This document shows, one piece after another, positions 44,461-55,740 of a stretch of DNA of 64,000 nt. The notes under the pieces were generated by a model, which searched no databases, was not told the DNA's origin, and worked only from the letters and a program-made list of their open reading frames with translations. Source of the DNA: Pogostemon cablin (taxonomy: Eukaryota; Streptophyta; Magnoliopsida; Lamiales; Lamiaceae); assembly GCA_023678885.1 (NCBI GenBank), contig CM042972.1, forward strand, positions 12,420,501 through 12,484,500, written 5' to 3'. The translations under genes were made by a program, and so were the position numbers. The number at the start of each line of letters is the position of its first letter. Within the stretch, counting starts at the first letter, position 1.

Positions 44461-46440
44461 GTTCTTTTCAACCTTGATAAAGTAATGAAGATGCCAATAG
44501 AGACGCAGTGTCACAGCATTGATATGGTGGAAGAGATCGTGAAGGAAGATATGTCTTTGATCCTTTCAAAGGATCCATCGGAGACATGCTTAGCGGTTTC
44601 TCTTACTTTTCCCACCACAGAGCTAGATGACCTCTCCAATAAGGTTTGTATTGAATTTCTAGAAAATCTACTTGCTTTGGGTGATGACAGGTATGAATCA
44701 CAAAGGACCAAGTTTGAAGAGGTGAAGTGGACTAGGAAGTATTTACCGCTGGATAGAGAGAGCACAGTAAAAGAAGGAAAGAAAGAGGAGTTGAAAACAC
44801 TACCGGAGCACTTTATGTATGCCTATCTAAGTGATAATGAAACATACATGGTAATTGTATCTTCTTCTCTAACTGATGATCAACTCGATGAGTTATTAGA
44901 TGTGCTTAGGAAGTATAAGTTTGCAATTGGTTGGTCTCTTGATGATTTGAAAGGTATTAGTCCATCATATTATATGCAGAAGATAAGATTGTTAGATGAA
45001 GCCAAGAGTAGCATTCAGAATCAGCGGAGAGTAAATCCCGCTATTTAAGAAGTAATTAGGAACCAAATCTTAACATGGCTAGATGCATGAATTATTTATC
45101 CAATTAGTTATAGTCCCCATGTGAGTCCATTACATGTTGTAGCTAAAAAGGGGGGGCATGACTATTTTGAAAGCCGATGATGGAGAGACTCTAGCCACTA
45201 GGATTCCTACGGGATGGCATGTGTGTACTGACTATAGGAAACTGAATGAAAATACATGCAAGGAGCACTTCCCTCTTCCTTTCATGGATCAAATGCTTGA
45301 TCATCTTGCAGGGTATGAGTCTTACTGTTTCTTGGATGGGTACTCGGGGTATAATCAAATCATGATTGTACCCGAGGACCAGGAAAAGACTACTTTTACT
45401 TGCCCTTATGAAACTTTTGCCTTTAGAAAGATGCCTTTTAGATTGTGTAATGTACCTGCTACATTTCTGTACTGCATGATGACCATATTTGATGGGTTAA
45501 TAGAAAAGATCATGGAGGTGTTTATGGATGATTTTTCTATGTTTGGTTCCTCCTTTGATATTTGTTTATCTAACCTATCTACTGTTTTGATGAGATGTCA
45601 AGAAACTAATCTTGTCTTGAATTGGGAGAAGTGTCACTAAATGGTGAGAGATGAGATTGTTCTTGGGCACCATATTTCGGCTAAAGGATTGTAGGTTGAT
45701 AAAGCAAAGCTGGCGGTGATTGAGAAGCTTCCACCACCTACTAATAAAAAAGGAGTGCGGTCCTTCCTTGGACACACAGGATTTTATAGGAGATTTATCA
45801 AAGACTTCTCAAAATATTCCAAACCATTGTCTCACTTACTTGAAATGGATGTTCCTTTTTATATGAAGAATGTCTAACAGCTTTTCAGGTTTTGAAGGAG
45901 GCACTTATTACTGCACATATCTTGATCACACTGGATTGGACTCAACCGTTTGTACTTATGTGTGATGCAAGTGATCAAGCATTTGGAGTGGTGTTTAGAC
46001 AGAGGAATGAGAAGAAGTTCTGCGTCATTTACTATGTGAGTATGACTTTTGATGCAGCACAAAAGAACTACACTGTCACTGAAAAGGAGTTTCTAACTGT
46101 TGTGTATGCATTCAATAAGTTTCGACAGTATTTGGTTGGTATGAAGACTATTGTGTATAGGGATCATTCAGCGATCTGGTACTTGATGGAGAAGAAGGAA
46201 GCAAAGTCAATGATCAATAGATGGATCTTTCTTCTACAGGAATTTGATATGTAGATCCGAGATAAGAAAGGTACATAGAATGTGTTGGCAGATCACCTAT
46301 CAAGATTGGAGATAAGGGAGCATTGTGATAATTATTTTGAATACATAGAGGAGACGTTTCCCGATGAGAAGATCATGACGGTGTTTGCTGAAGGAGCGGA
46401 AAAAGCATATGTAGTTGCTACTCAAGGAATGGATCCATGA
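44461..46440 (+). pseudogene. Gypsy B reverse transcriptase and RNase H
   Basis: The pol N-terminus (44485-45048) ends WSLDDLKGISPSYYMQKIRLLDE. The RT follows: CTDYRKLNENTCKEHFPLPFMDQML, FLDGYSGYNQIMI, the catalytic VFMDDFSMFG near 45525, and LGHHISAKGL. RNase H starts LDWTQPFVLMCDASDQAFGVV and runs through YTVTEKEFLTVVYAFNKF. Stops lie near 45047, 45640, 45692 and 45876; the active-site Asp pair is kept. Confidence 0.9.
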
Positions 46441-47660
46441 TATGCGGATTATGTCAACTACATTGCTGTAGGGGAAGTTCCAAGGGATCTCAACAGGTAT
46501 CAACTTGTAAAATTCAAGAGAGATGTTGAGACTTTCATATGTTATGATCCGTTCGTCTAAAAAATTTGTACGGATTCTATCATCCGTAAGTGTGTTCCTG
46601 AGATGGAGATGGAGAGTGTCCTTGATTTTTGCCATGCACAACCTAACGGAGGGCATTTTGGAGCCCAAAAGGCAGAAGCTAAGGTACTTCAATCTGCTCT
46701 TTATTGACCTACATTGTTTAAAGACTGTAAATCCTATGTAGCGACATACGATAGATGTCAAAGGATGGGAAACATAAGTAGAAGAGATGAGATGCGACTT
46801 CAGCCGAGCACTGTTGTAGAGATCTTCAATGTATAGGGCATCGATTTTATGGGGCCTTTTCCCCCATTTAATATATTTCTCTACATCCTTCTTGCGGTGG
46901 ATTATGTTTCAAAGTGGGTGGAGGTCATTCCTACTCGCTTGAATGATTCAAAAACCGTGTTGTCTTTCTTAAAGAAATATATCTTTGCTCGCTATGGAGT
47001 CCCTAGAGCACTTGTAAGTGATGGAGGTTCTCACTTTGTTAATAAGCTTCTAGAGTGAGTGCTCAAGAATTATGGTGTTAAGCGTATGGTCACTACACCT
47101 TATCATCCTCAAGCTAATGGGCAACCCAAGGTCTTTAACAGACAAGTGAAGCAAATGTTGGAGAAAGTAATTGGAACTAATAGGAAAGATTGGGCTATGA
47201 ATCTCAATGATATTTTGTGGGGGTTCCGAACTGCGTACAAGACTGTGCTTGACATGTCTCCTTATCAAATTGTTTATGGGAAGCTGTGCCACCTGCTTAT
47301 AAAGATTCAGCATAAAGCTTTTTAGGCATTGAGAATCTTAAACTTGTGTCTTAAGGATCAAAAGGAGTTGAGATTAACTCAAATTAATCATCTAGACAAG
47401 TTCAGAAATCAAGCTTATAAGAATTCGGTGATCTACAAAGAAAGGATGGAGAAATGGCTTGATTTGAAGATCACTTACAAGGAATTCAAGCAAGGTGATG
47501 AGGTATTAATTTTTAACTCTTATTTGAAGCTCTTTGCAGGAAAATTGAAATTGAAGTGGATGGGACCGTTCATTATCCATAGAGCCTGTGGAGGGGGGAG
47601 TTTTGAAACATGGACAAAGACGAAGACATCATTGCGACGAATGGGCATCAATTGAAGCAT
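46441..47660 (+). pseudogene. Gypsy B integrase
   Basis: Zinc-binding part DFCHAQPNGGHFGAQK near 46630, then the core DFMGPFPPFN with the first Asp and VSDGGSHFVNKLLE with the second. The block HPQANGQPKVFNRQVKQML follows, where the normal sequence is NGQAEVSN: the catalytic Glu is a Lys here (near 47128). The C-terminal region has KWMGPFIIHRACGGGSFE. Stops at about 46558, 46837 and 47056 also break it. Confidence 0.88.
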
Positions 47661-48675
47661 TATAAGTCGTCGGATGATGCTTGTGTAGTCTTTGAGGATA
47701 CCTTGAAGTGAATTGGTACCATCATGACTATCCGACGTTAAACAAGAGCTCTTGTTGGGGGCTTTCCCTTCTATTTATTATTTTATTTCATTAGTGTGAA
47801 TAAGAAATTTTTATATTTGATGTGCTTACTTATCGAAAATTACATCTTCTTTCAAACTTAGTTTTGACTATAGTTTATACTAAGTTTGGGGGTGTGATGT
47901 ACTTACCTTATTGTAGCACGGAGAGTATAATCTTTTCTTCGTAATGTATGTTAGGGGAGTTTATTTTTTGCGGTATATTAAAACTTTAACCGATTTTGAT
48001 GTGTCGATTTTTTTGCAATTTGCCTAATATTTAGTGGCGTTTTATCAATTGTGTCGTATCCAGAGTATATGCACATGATTTTATAGTCTTATAAGTGGTT
48101 CTCTAGCTTAGTTTTGCTTTGTTTTGGTACCTAATGATCGTTATTTCGAAGGAACAGGGGCTCGATTCAACCAATGAGACTGGTCAAACCAACTAGCCCA
48201 GGTTGAACCACGGATCAGAGAATTCGTTACAGGTCGATTCAACCATGCACAGTGTGATTCGACCTGGGGTTCAGGTCGAACCAGCCACCTGAAAGATCGT
48301 AACAGGCGGGTTCGACCACGACAATCTAGTTCGACCAACGGTTCGGGTCAAACTAAATGCTGAAAATTGCCCAGAAGCACAATTCGACCACGATAAGGTG
48401 ATTCGACCACTTGATTCGAGTCGAACCGCACAAGTAAGTCAAGTTTTAAGTGGATTTTTACCCCTTTTTCGAACACTTTGCACACCACCCGTACTCGAAT
48501 CCTCTCCAAACCAAAATTCCTCTCTTCCAAACTCCGATTTTACTTGATTTTGCTCCGATTAAACTATTTTCCACACTTCCTACACTCTAATTGTCATGAA
48601 TTTGGAGCATTATAGTTACGAAACTAGAGTTTCTCGACAAATTTGGGGATTCTTTGTACTTGTTCATTTTAAGAC
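47661..48675 (+). other. Gypsy B region between integrase and third ORF
   Basis: Non-coding. It contains ACTAAGTTTGGGGGTGTGATG near 47880, a second purine-rich tract resembling the terminal one, and a palindrome array at 48150-48430. Confidence 0.65.
48150..48430. repeat. TTCGACC/GGTCGAA array downstream of gypsy B integrase
   Basis: About ten copies such as GATTCGACCTG, GGTCGAACCAG and GTTCGACCACG in both orientations. Same motif as in the B LTR, in the position that holds the A-type palindromes in element A. Confidence 0.85.
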
Positions 48676-48691
48676 ATGGCCGAATCGAAAG
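48676..48691 (+). pseudogene. Possible mini-exon of gypsy B third ORF
   Basis: ATGGCCGAATCGAAAG followed by GTATGT. Splicing to the acceptor TTGTAG at 49198-49203 would join G to GA and continue in frame with the third ORF at 49299. Inferred from frame and splice signals only. Confidence 0.45.
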
Positions 48692-49203
48692 GTATGTTTT
48701 CTTGTCTCTATTACCCTAGGATTGAAGTTATATTCCTTGATTTGAAGTGGGTAAGTTGATTGAACTAGTTTTTATAAGAATTCATGGTGTAATTTGAATT
48801 GTTTGATTGAAATCTCATATAAACAAGTGATGGGTTCGATTTTCATTGTTGATTTGTTGTTAGACCTTGATGCTTACTTGATGTGATGAGTAATTTGAGA
48901 ATTGAAGTGAAGCATGCTGAATTTTGAGTTGAATTATGGAATTTGATAGAGGCATGCTTAAGGAATTGATGTGTTTGACGATGTTGTTGATAGTTTCTAT
49001 TGGTAAGTTGAATTTGAAGTGGAATTGAATTAGCGTGGAATGATTTGATTGTTGAATTCTTGGTGAAGTAGAAGCATTCTTGTTTGAAGATGATTATATA
49101 TGTAAACTTGAAGTCTTGTGTAGAGTTTCATGTATAGTTAGTTGTGCATTGGGTTTAGTTTGCTTTTCTTATTTCTGTTTAGTATTGAAGTATTGTATTG
49201 TAG

Positions 49204-50732
49204 GAAAAGGAAAGGAGACTGAAGTTTGATCTAAGAAGAGACAAGATAGGTCGTCTCGTGATGATGAAGTCACAAAGAAGCTAAGGCTTAAGGAGAGGTT
49301 GCCTAGGGATTTTAAGATTCGAATGGAAAATTGGAAGGAGATAAAGGATCGATGGGGCGATATGTTTGATAAGATTGCTCGAACGAGGTACCAAGATGAT
49401 GGAGCTATGGTGACAATGCATATCCGAGAGGATATCATGTGGATGTTTGATCAAGTGGGTATACGTCATCTCATGGAGCTGAAGAAGCCTATGTACTTTA
49501 ATGTGAAGGCGGAGGTTCTGCGTTCGATCACTGTCAAGAAGAGCTCTAGTTCCCTTCCTTATGAGTGTTCTTTTCAGCTGGGAGGTGAGATTAGAACATG
49601 GACAGTTGAAGATTTCAACATGTTTTTTAAACTCCGATGGGGATCTCCAGGTATGAGAGTGGGCATTTCCAGCCGAATGATTTTTGGAGAGCGATTTCTA
49701 GAGAGTATGGATTTCAAGACCAAGGATGCTCATGCTTCTTTGATTAGGAACCCTGTTCTTAGATATATGGATCGAGTACTAGGGAACACGCTGTTTGCCC
49801 GGTCTGAAGGAAGTTGCGTGTCGAGAGAAGAGTTGTATGCTCTTTGGTGTATGTTGAGTGGGGTGAAGTTCAATGTGGGCTCGTATTTGATTCAGCAGTT
49901 GTACAGATTCGGGAGCTCCATGTTTCAGAAAGTAAATATTGGTGGATTGCCCACTACTATGGCTGAGTTGTACCACATGAATTTCACTGGAATTACACTC
50001 ATTCTGGAGGATACGAATCTAGTCATGAGCGCGTGTGTGAAGGCTGGATTTATTTATTATCGTGATGGAGATTTGTTGTACATGAGGGGATCTAAGCCTT
50101 TTTCTTTCATGTTTACATACGATGTGAGAGGCTTGACTACGATTCGGAATGATAGTAACATGTTGATAAACATGTTAGCACACGAGGCTATATATATCAC
50201 GTGTGTGAGAAAAGGTGATTGGAGGACCATGGCTCAGATGTACACTGTCGGGATGCGCCAACAGCTGCAGAGGATTGTTGATGAAAGGTAGCGAGGGCAG
50301 TTCGAGCCACAGCAGCAGCAGCATGGAGAGGAACAGGTCCATCCCGAGATGGATATCCCACAGTAGCAGCATGAGGAGATGCCACCACCACCCATTCCAA
50401 CAATGCCACAGCAGCAGTATTGGGGCGGTCCTGATGAGTACTTCAGGGAGCAGTTTAGGTTGATGAATGAGCATCTTGGTAACCTGAACAATGAGCAGAA
50501 AGAGACGAACCGCTAGTTGGGCTTACTTACCACTATCTATGTCGCACTTGCTATGAGATACAATGCTCTGCATGCTAATTATGTGGAGATGGATAGGAAA
50601 TTGGAAAAGATGCAAGCCGATGAGTGTGAGATTGATAGGAAGCTGAATAATCTTCATAGAGATTTTAATCGTTGGCACATGGAGATGAGTGATGATGAGG
50701 ATGAGGATGAGGATGATGCTCTGGAGGAGTAG
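49204..50732 (+). pseudogene. Gypsy B third ORF (Athila ORF1-type, unknown function)
   Basis: About 510 codons with stops at 49227, near 50289, and two more before the C-terminal piece that starts at 50517. The main open stretch 49299-50291 has MENWKEIKDRWGDMFDKIA, FKLRWGSPGMRVGISSRMIFGE, VLGNTLFARSEGSCVSREELYALWCML and AHEAIYITCVRKGDW. A Gln/Pro-rich spacer follows, then a heptad-like region (MDRKLEKMQADECEIDRKL) and an acidic end MSDDEDEDEDDALEE. The family is the Athila ORF1 group, often labelled env-like. There is no signal peptide or transmembrane segment, which argues against a true envelope. Coiled coil plus acidic tail would suit a nuclear or nucleic-acid-associated protein, but that is inference. 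Confidence 0.72.
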
Positions 50733-51457
50733 GTTGCGCCAAGTTTTCTTTTGTCTGTTTCATCTCATCTCCCTTCTCTTTTTCTCTTTACAGGATGGGT
50801 ATTTGTATGAGTGGTATGTACGTATATTGCTTCTGAGTTCAATTTGAGATTGGATTGAGGTGTGACACTTGATGATGGATTGGTTGGAGATACTTGATTT
50901 GGATTGTTATGATAAGTTTTTTGCTAAGTATGTGTTGATTTTGTTAATGAGAAGCATGTATAACTTGTTAAATATGTGGAGTTCATTACAAATTGATCTT
51001 GATTATATGCTATGAGGAGTGCTTAGGAATCTATTATCCACGTAAATTTGAGCTTTATGAAATCATGCTACATCTATGTATGATAGTTTATTCTTGTGAG
51101 AATCGTTCATATGACAGTATTCTAGAACTTGGCTTGGAGTCTTGTGTGAGACTTATGATTAATTAGTTATTAGGACATGATCTTAGGCCGTTATTATTTA
51201 TTTGAGTTACTTAGCCAAATTTTACCTTCCCATATATTGAAATGAATCATTGGAAGCCCTTTTGAGCCTTTAAAAGCTTTTTCTTTGGCAAGCCTTGATA
51301 AAAAGCCTTTATTTATCCTTGCTTGAACCGTATTGAATACCCTATTCATTAGTAGAGAGTTGAGGCGAATGAATGCTAGCTTGAATGATATGAAGAAAAT
51401 GAAGATAATTGGTTGAGCGATGTGAAAAAGAAAGAAAAATGGTTAAATCTTGTTAGG

Positions 51458-51517
51458 GGTAGTGCCTAAAACCGGTACCCTGACTGCTTAGAAAGGTAGT
51501 GCCCAAAATTGATACCC
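51458..51517 (+). repeat. Tandem GGTAGTGCC...GGTACCC block, copy in B
   Basis: GGTAGTGCCTAAAACCGGTACC and GGTAGTGCCCAAAATTGATACC, 37 bases apart. In sense orientation this is the same pair as in A (24534-24590). Confidence 0.75.
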
Positions 51518-51836
51518 TTGTACTTTAAAAAAAGGAGAAGTAAAGATGTTGATGCCAACGTGAAGAAGGAAAAGTTGAATCGCAAAGATCATGAGAATAA
51601 GAAGGAGAGAAGAAGTTGTGTGATGAAAAGAAAATTTTCAAGGTAATTCTCTATTAGTGAATTAGTCACTTTATCTATATTTTCCTACGTTTACCAAAGA
51701 GTCAACATTACAACCCAAAAGCAAGTCCTTTGTGATCCTAGTAATGAAGTGATTATAAGTTGATTTTTGAGACCCTTGCCAAGCTTATGGTTACACAAAA
51801 ATATGAATCGAATTGAGCGTATTACTAACCCATTAA

Positions 51837-51855
51837 AGTGTACATCTTTTACACT
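51837..51855 (+). promoter_or_regulatory. Conserved hairpin block, copy in B
   Basis: AGTGTACATCTTTTACACT, then TGAGTGCGAG. Identical in sense to element A, and at about the same distance (320 bases) after the tandem block. Confidence 0.7.
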
Positions 51856-52079
51856 TGAGTGCGAGAGTAAACACTTATCCTGTGAGCTAGATGACTTTGT
51901 ACTCCTAATTGTATTATAATTTAGTAATGTTTTGCATGAATGAAATGTATGGTGCGAGTGATACTTATTTTAAGTTGATAAGAATTGCATGTGTAGGTAT
52001 GACTTGTATTTGACTAGATGGACGGAATTTACACTTACTCCTATGTTTTGATTGCGTTGCCTCGGGACGAGCAACATGT

Positions 52080-52092
52080 TAGTTTGGGGGTT
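52080..52092 (+). promoter_or_regulatory. Gypsy B polypurine tract
   Basis: TAGTTTGGGGGTT directly before the TGATGA start of the 3' LTR. Confidence 0.8.
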
Positions 52093-53814
52093 TGATGAAT
52101 GTGTAAATTCACATGTTTTGAGCTTTGATTCGTGTGGTAATGATGTAAGATTTGATCTTATGTCAAGATAAATCGAGTTGTATTGTAGAAAGTCACGAAT
52201 CAGATGTGTTTGAGTCTATTTGAGTGGATTTTCGAAGAAAAATGGATTAGAAGTGATCGGAACCGAAGAAAGGGTGTTGAAGGTACCTAGTTTGATCAAG
52301 CATGGACGCGGTTCGACTAGCAACAAAGTGGTTCGACCAGCATCCCTGATCAAACCAGGTGAAGAGAAGCGTCAGGAGTATGGTTCGACCACAACACTAT
52401 GTTCAACCAAGCACAGTGGTCGAACCATGGTCGAACTGAAGCATAAGTTTTCGTAGTGCAGTTCGACCATGAATCTTTCAGTTTGGCCTACCATTCGAGT
52501 CGAACCGATTATCTGCAAGTGCTGTACATGTTGATTCGACCTGTGATTAAACCAGCCTTAATCGGTTCGACCAGGGGTCTTGGTCAAACCGATGCACTGG
52601 ACACGTCCGGATCCGTATTTTTACACCTTCAGTGCATGTTTTCGCTCAAAAGCCCATCCTAGGTCCGTAAGGAGAGCTCGCAAGTATAAAAGGAAGACCC
52701 TACACCAAAGATAGTTCACCACCACCTTCATCCTACACAACATCCGAAACCCTACCACCATCCATAGAGCTATGGAGAGAGATTCGTCTGTCAAATCAAG
52801 TGAGAACTAAGTGAAGATTCAAGACGTAGAGAGATGGGACGGCACCCGCATCTAGGGTTTACTTCGCATCTTAATTTATCTTGTACTTTTCAAGATTATA
52901 GGTAAGATCTATCCAACCACCATAATTGTTCTTCAATCAATCATGGGCTAGAACTGCTTTGGTAGTTTTAGGGTTTATGAAGGTTTTATAAGTTAATTGA
53001 ACTTTCGTGTGTATACTCTGTACAACACTACTTGTGGTTTATTTTATATAAGATTATGCGTTTTTAATTCATACTCAGAGTTGTTTTGTGCATCATTAAC
53101 TGTTATGTAGAGTTTGAATACATATCTTGGTTATTGATTCAGTGCGTTCACTGCTGAGCATGATTTTATGTTATGATTCTAAGTGAGGGGACTCCGAAGT
53201 ATCATTAGAACTATCTTATATGAATACTTGTTAATTAAATAAGATTCGGGTTAATAAGTAGGATAAAGAGTATAACGTCATAGTACCTATAAAGGGAGAT
53301 AATATCGGTTAGAGTACTAAGTGCACGGGAAATAATTGATAGTGATAGTATGCACGGGAAATAATTGATACTAATAGTACCTAAAAAGGGGGGTGAATTA
53401 TATCTCTTGATCCAAGGATATTCACACGTGTCACATGCTTATTTACTTGTGTCTATAGAGTAGATTTTCATGGCTAAGTGATGCGTCCATACTCCACAAG
53501 GCAAAGTCGGACATTAATACACGGAAGGAAAATTAATGAGTAAACTGGATAGCCTGAAGGACTACCTATCTTCTCACTTGTTCACTTTCGTTCAATCTCT
53601 ACTGTTGTTTATTTTAATTGTTCTTTTAATTACTTAGTTATCAGTTACTGAAACATATAACTATTTTGCCATAATAGTTTTAAATAATTAGAATATAATT
53701 AAATTGATAATAATACGTCCTTTGGATTCGATGATCACTTGGTTGCTTATCAAAGCTACAATAGCATCCTTCACACTTGGGGATTAATATTGTGTGTTGA
53801 GAAAACGCTCATCA
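52093..53814 (+). repeat. Gypsy B 3' LTR
   Basis: 1722 bp, paired with 28314-30012. A local duplication of GCACGGGAAATAATTGATA occurs near 53320-53365. The palindrome cluster (52290-52590) and TATA box (52685-52693) are kept. It ends CTCATCA, followed by the AAGGG target duplication. Confidence 0.92.
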
Positions 53815-53907
53815 AAGGGTAAGCCCCCAATAGGCACTCATGTTTAACATCGGAGAGTCATGACGGAATGCTCATATTTAACATCGAAGAGCTCGATAGA
53901 AAGCAGC

Positions 53908-54990
53908 TTAATAGAGGTGATCAACGAAAAGGACTTCCTTATCCCGTGGCAACCTATAATGCTTCATCCGATGCCCATTAGTCACGAAACTATTTCCATC
54001 CTTATTCAATAGTTCATATGTACCTCCACCACAAGGTTTTTGTACCACGAATGGCCCCATCCACTTAGACTTTAACTCTTCAGGAAAAAGTTTAAGTCTA
54101 GAATTGAATAACAAGACTTCATCTTTCTCACAGAACTCCTTAAAATGAATCTTTTCATCATGCCAATTCTTTACTCTTTCCTTGCTAATCCGTGAGTTCT
54201 CATAGGCCCTGTTTTTAAACTTTTCAAGTCTGTTCATCTAAGTCATCCGTAGGCCACCCGCTTCTTGCATATCCACAGCTTTCGTACAGCCCAAAATGCT
54301 TTATGTTCAATCTCCACAGGAAGGTGACATGATTTTTCATAGATAATTTGGAACAGAGACATCTCCAAGACAGTCTTGTAAGTAGTTCTAAACGCCCACA
54401 ATGCATCATCTAGCTTCATAGCCCAATCATTCCTACTCACATTCATAGTCTTCTCTAAAACCTATTTAATCTGGGGATTGGAGATCTCAGCTTGCCCATT
54501 AGACTGTGGGTGATAAGGAGTTGCCACCCTATGCCAAACATGATAATCCTTCAAGACCTTCTCTATGAGCTTGTTAACAAAATGAGTTCCCCCATCGCTA
54601 ATTAGTAGTAGGTACTCCAAATCGTGAAAAGATATGCTTCTTAAAAAATACTTGCACAACCATGGCATCATTCATCTTAGTCGGAATTGCTTCCACCCAC
54701 ATAGACACATAATCCACGGTCAAAAGTATATAGTGATATCCATTGGATGAGGGAAAGGGACCCATAAAGTCTATCACTCACACATCAAAAATCTCTACCA
54801 CATAACTATTCTGCAGAGGTATTTCATCTCTCTTAGAGATGCTTCCAACTCTTTGACACCTATCACAGATTGCAATGTATTAAGTACAAGATTTGAAAAG
54901 GAATGGTCAAAATAAACCTGATTGTAACGCCTTTGCAGCTGTTTTCTCGGCAATGAAATTCCCCTAGTTGGTTGTGCATGACAATGGTTC
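53908..54990 (-). pseudogene. Gypsy A integrase
   Basis: After a zinc-binding N-terminus in broken frames, the core shows DFMGPFP- and VDYVS-like sequence near 54720. Then come ISDGGTHFVNKL with the second Asp (near 54590) and HPQSNGQAEISN with the catalytic Glu (near 54490). The C-terminal part (53908-54237) reads WMGPFVVQKPCGGGTYEL and NGHRMKHY, the usual Athila end. Several stops occur. Ten codons on, element B interrupts the element at 53819. Confidence 0.85.
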
Positions 54991-55740
54991 AGCACATTTT
55001 CCCATTCCTCTTCTGGCACACGCCGTCGGATGATAGAGTCTGCGCAGATTTTATAAATGAAAGGCTCGTCCCAAATAAATTTTTGCACATCTCTCATGAA
55101 CTTCAAATGCTGATGCCGACTCAAATTATATGGCTTAGTCCCACTTGCAAGATAGTTGACATAATCAGCATACCAAGGGGCCTTAGGTTTTGTAGCTAAG
55201 GCGTATGCCTGGCGAAACTCCACCTCTAGAATCTCCTCATCTGGGAACAACTCTTTGATGATTTCTTTCTCATTTTCACAATGCTCCCTTGTCTCCAATC
55301 TAGAGAGGTGATCAGCCACCACATTTTCACTCCCCTTCTTGTCTCTTATCTCCATGTAAATTTCTTGTAGCAGTAGGATCCATCTAATAATCCTGGGCTT
55401 GACATCCTTCTTCTCCATCAGATATCGGATCGCAGAATGATCCGTATACACCACAGTTTTCATCCCCACCAGATACGCAAAACTTGTCAAAAGCATACAC
55501 CACAACTAAAAATTCCTTTTCATTCACGGTGCAGTTCTTTTGAGCTACATCAAATGTCTTGCTCGCGTAGTAGATGGCTCGAAACCTGTTCTCTCTTATT
55601 TGCCTCAAAACTACTCCCAAAGCAACATCACTTGCATCGTACATAAGCACAAAGGGCTCGGTCCAATTTAGAGTAATTAAAATAGGGCAAACATCAATGC
55701 CTACTTCAAAACCTGAAAAGATTTTAAACATTCATCTTCA
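54991..55740 (-). pseudogene. Gypsy A RNase H
   Basis: Reads LNWTEPFVLMYDASDVALGVVL with the first catalytic Asp, then YYASKTFDVAQKNCTVNEKEFLVVVYAF. After a shift near 55490 it continues YTDHSAIRYLMEKKDVKPRIIRWILLLQE and DKKGSENVVADHLSRLE. It is the RNase H of a gypsy element and degrades template RNA. Confidence 0.88.

Larger units (their letters stand above)
50733..52079 (+). other. Gypsy B 3' non-coding region
   Basis: About 1.35 kb without genes between the third ORF and the polypurine tract. Two blocks in it match element A. Confidence 0.7.
28314..53814 (+). mobile_element. Athila-like Ty3/gypsy element B, inserted in A
   Basis: LTRs at 28314-30012 and 52093-53814 (TGATGARTGTGTAAATTC...AAACGCTCATCA) are flanked by a perfect AAGGG duplication (28309-28313, 53815-53819). 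The order is primer site, gag, linker palindromes, protease, RT, RNase H, integrase, palindrome array, third ORF with possible intron, conserved 3' blocks and polypurine tract. It is the most complete element of the nest. It is dead: several stops in every ORF, protease Asp lost, integrase Glu replaced by Lys. Copia C interrupts its gag at 31508/43113. Confidence 0.93.

Noticed and set aside
50175..50491. Overlapping ORFs on both strands rich in Ser, Cys and Leu
   Set aside because: Shadows of the CAG-rich, Gln-coding part of the gypsy B third ORF.
49204..50732. Envelope protein enabling a retrovirus-like life cycle
   Set aside because: No signal peptide, transmembrane helix, cleavage site or Cys pattern of an envelope could be seen.
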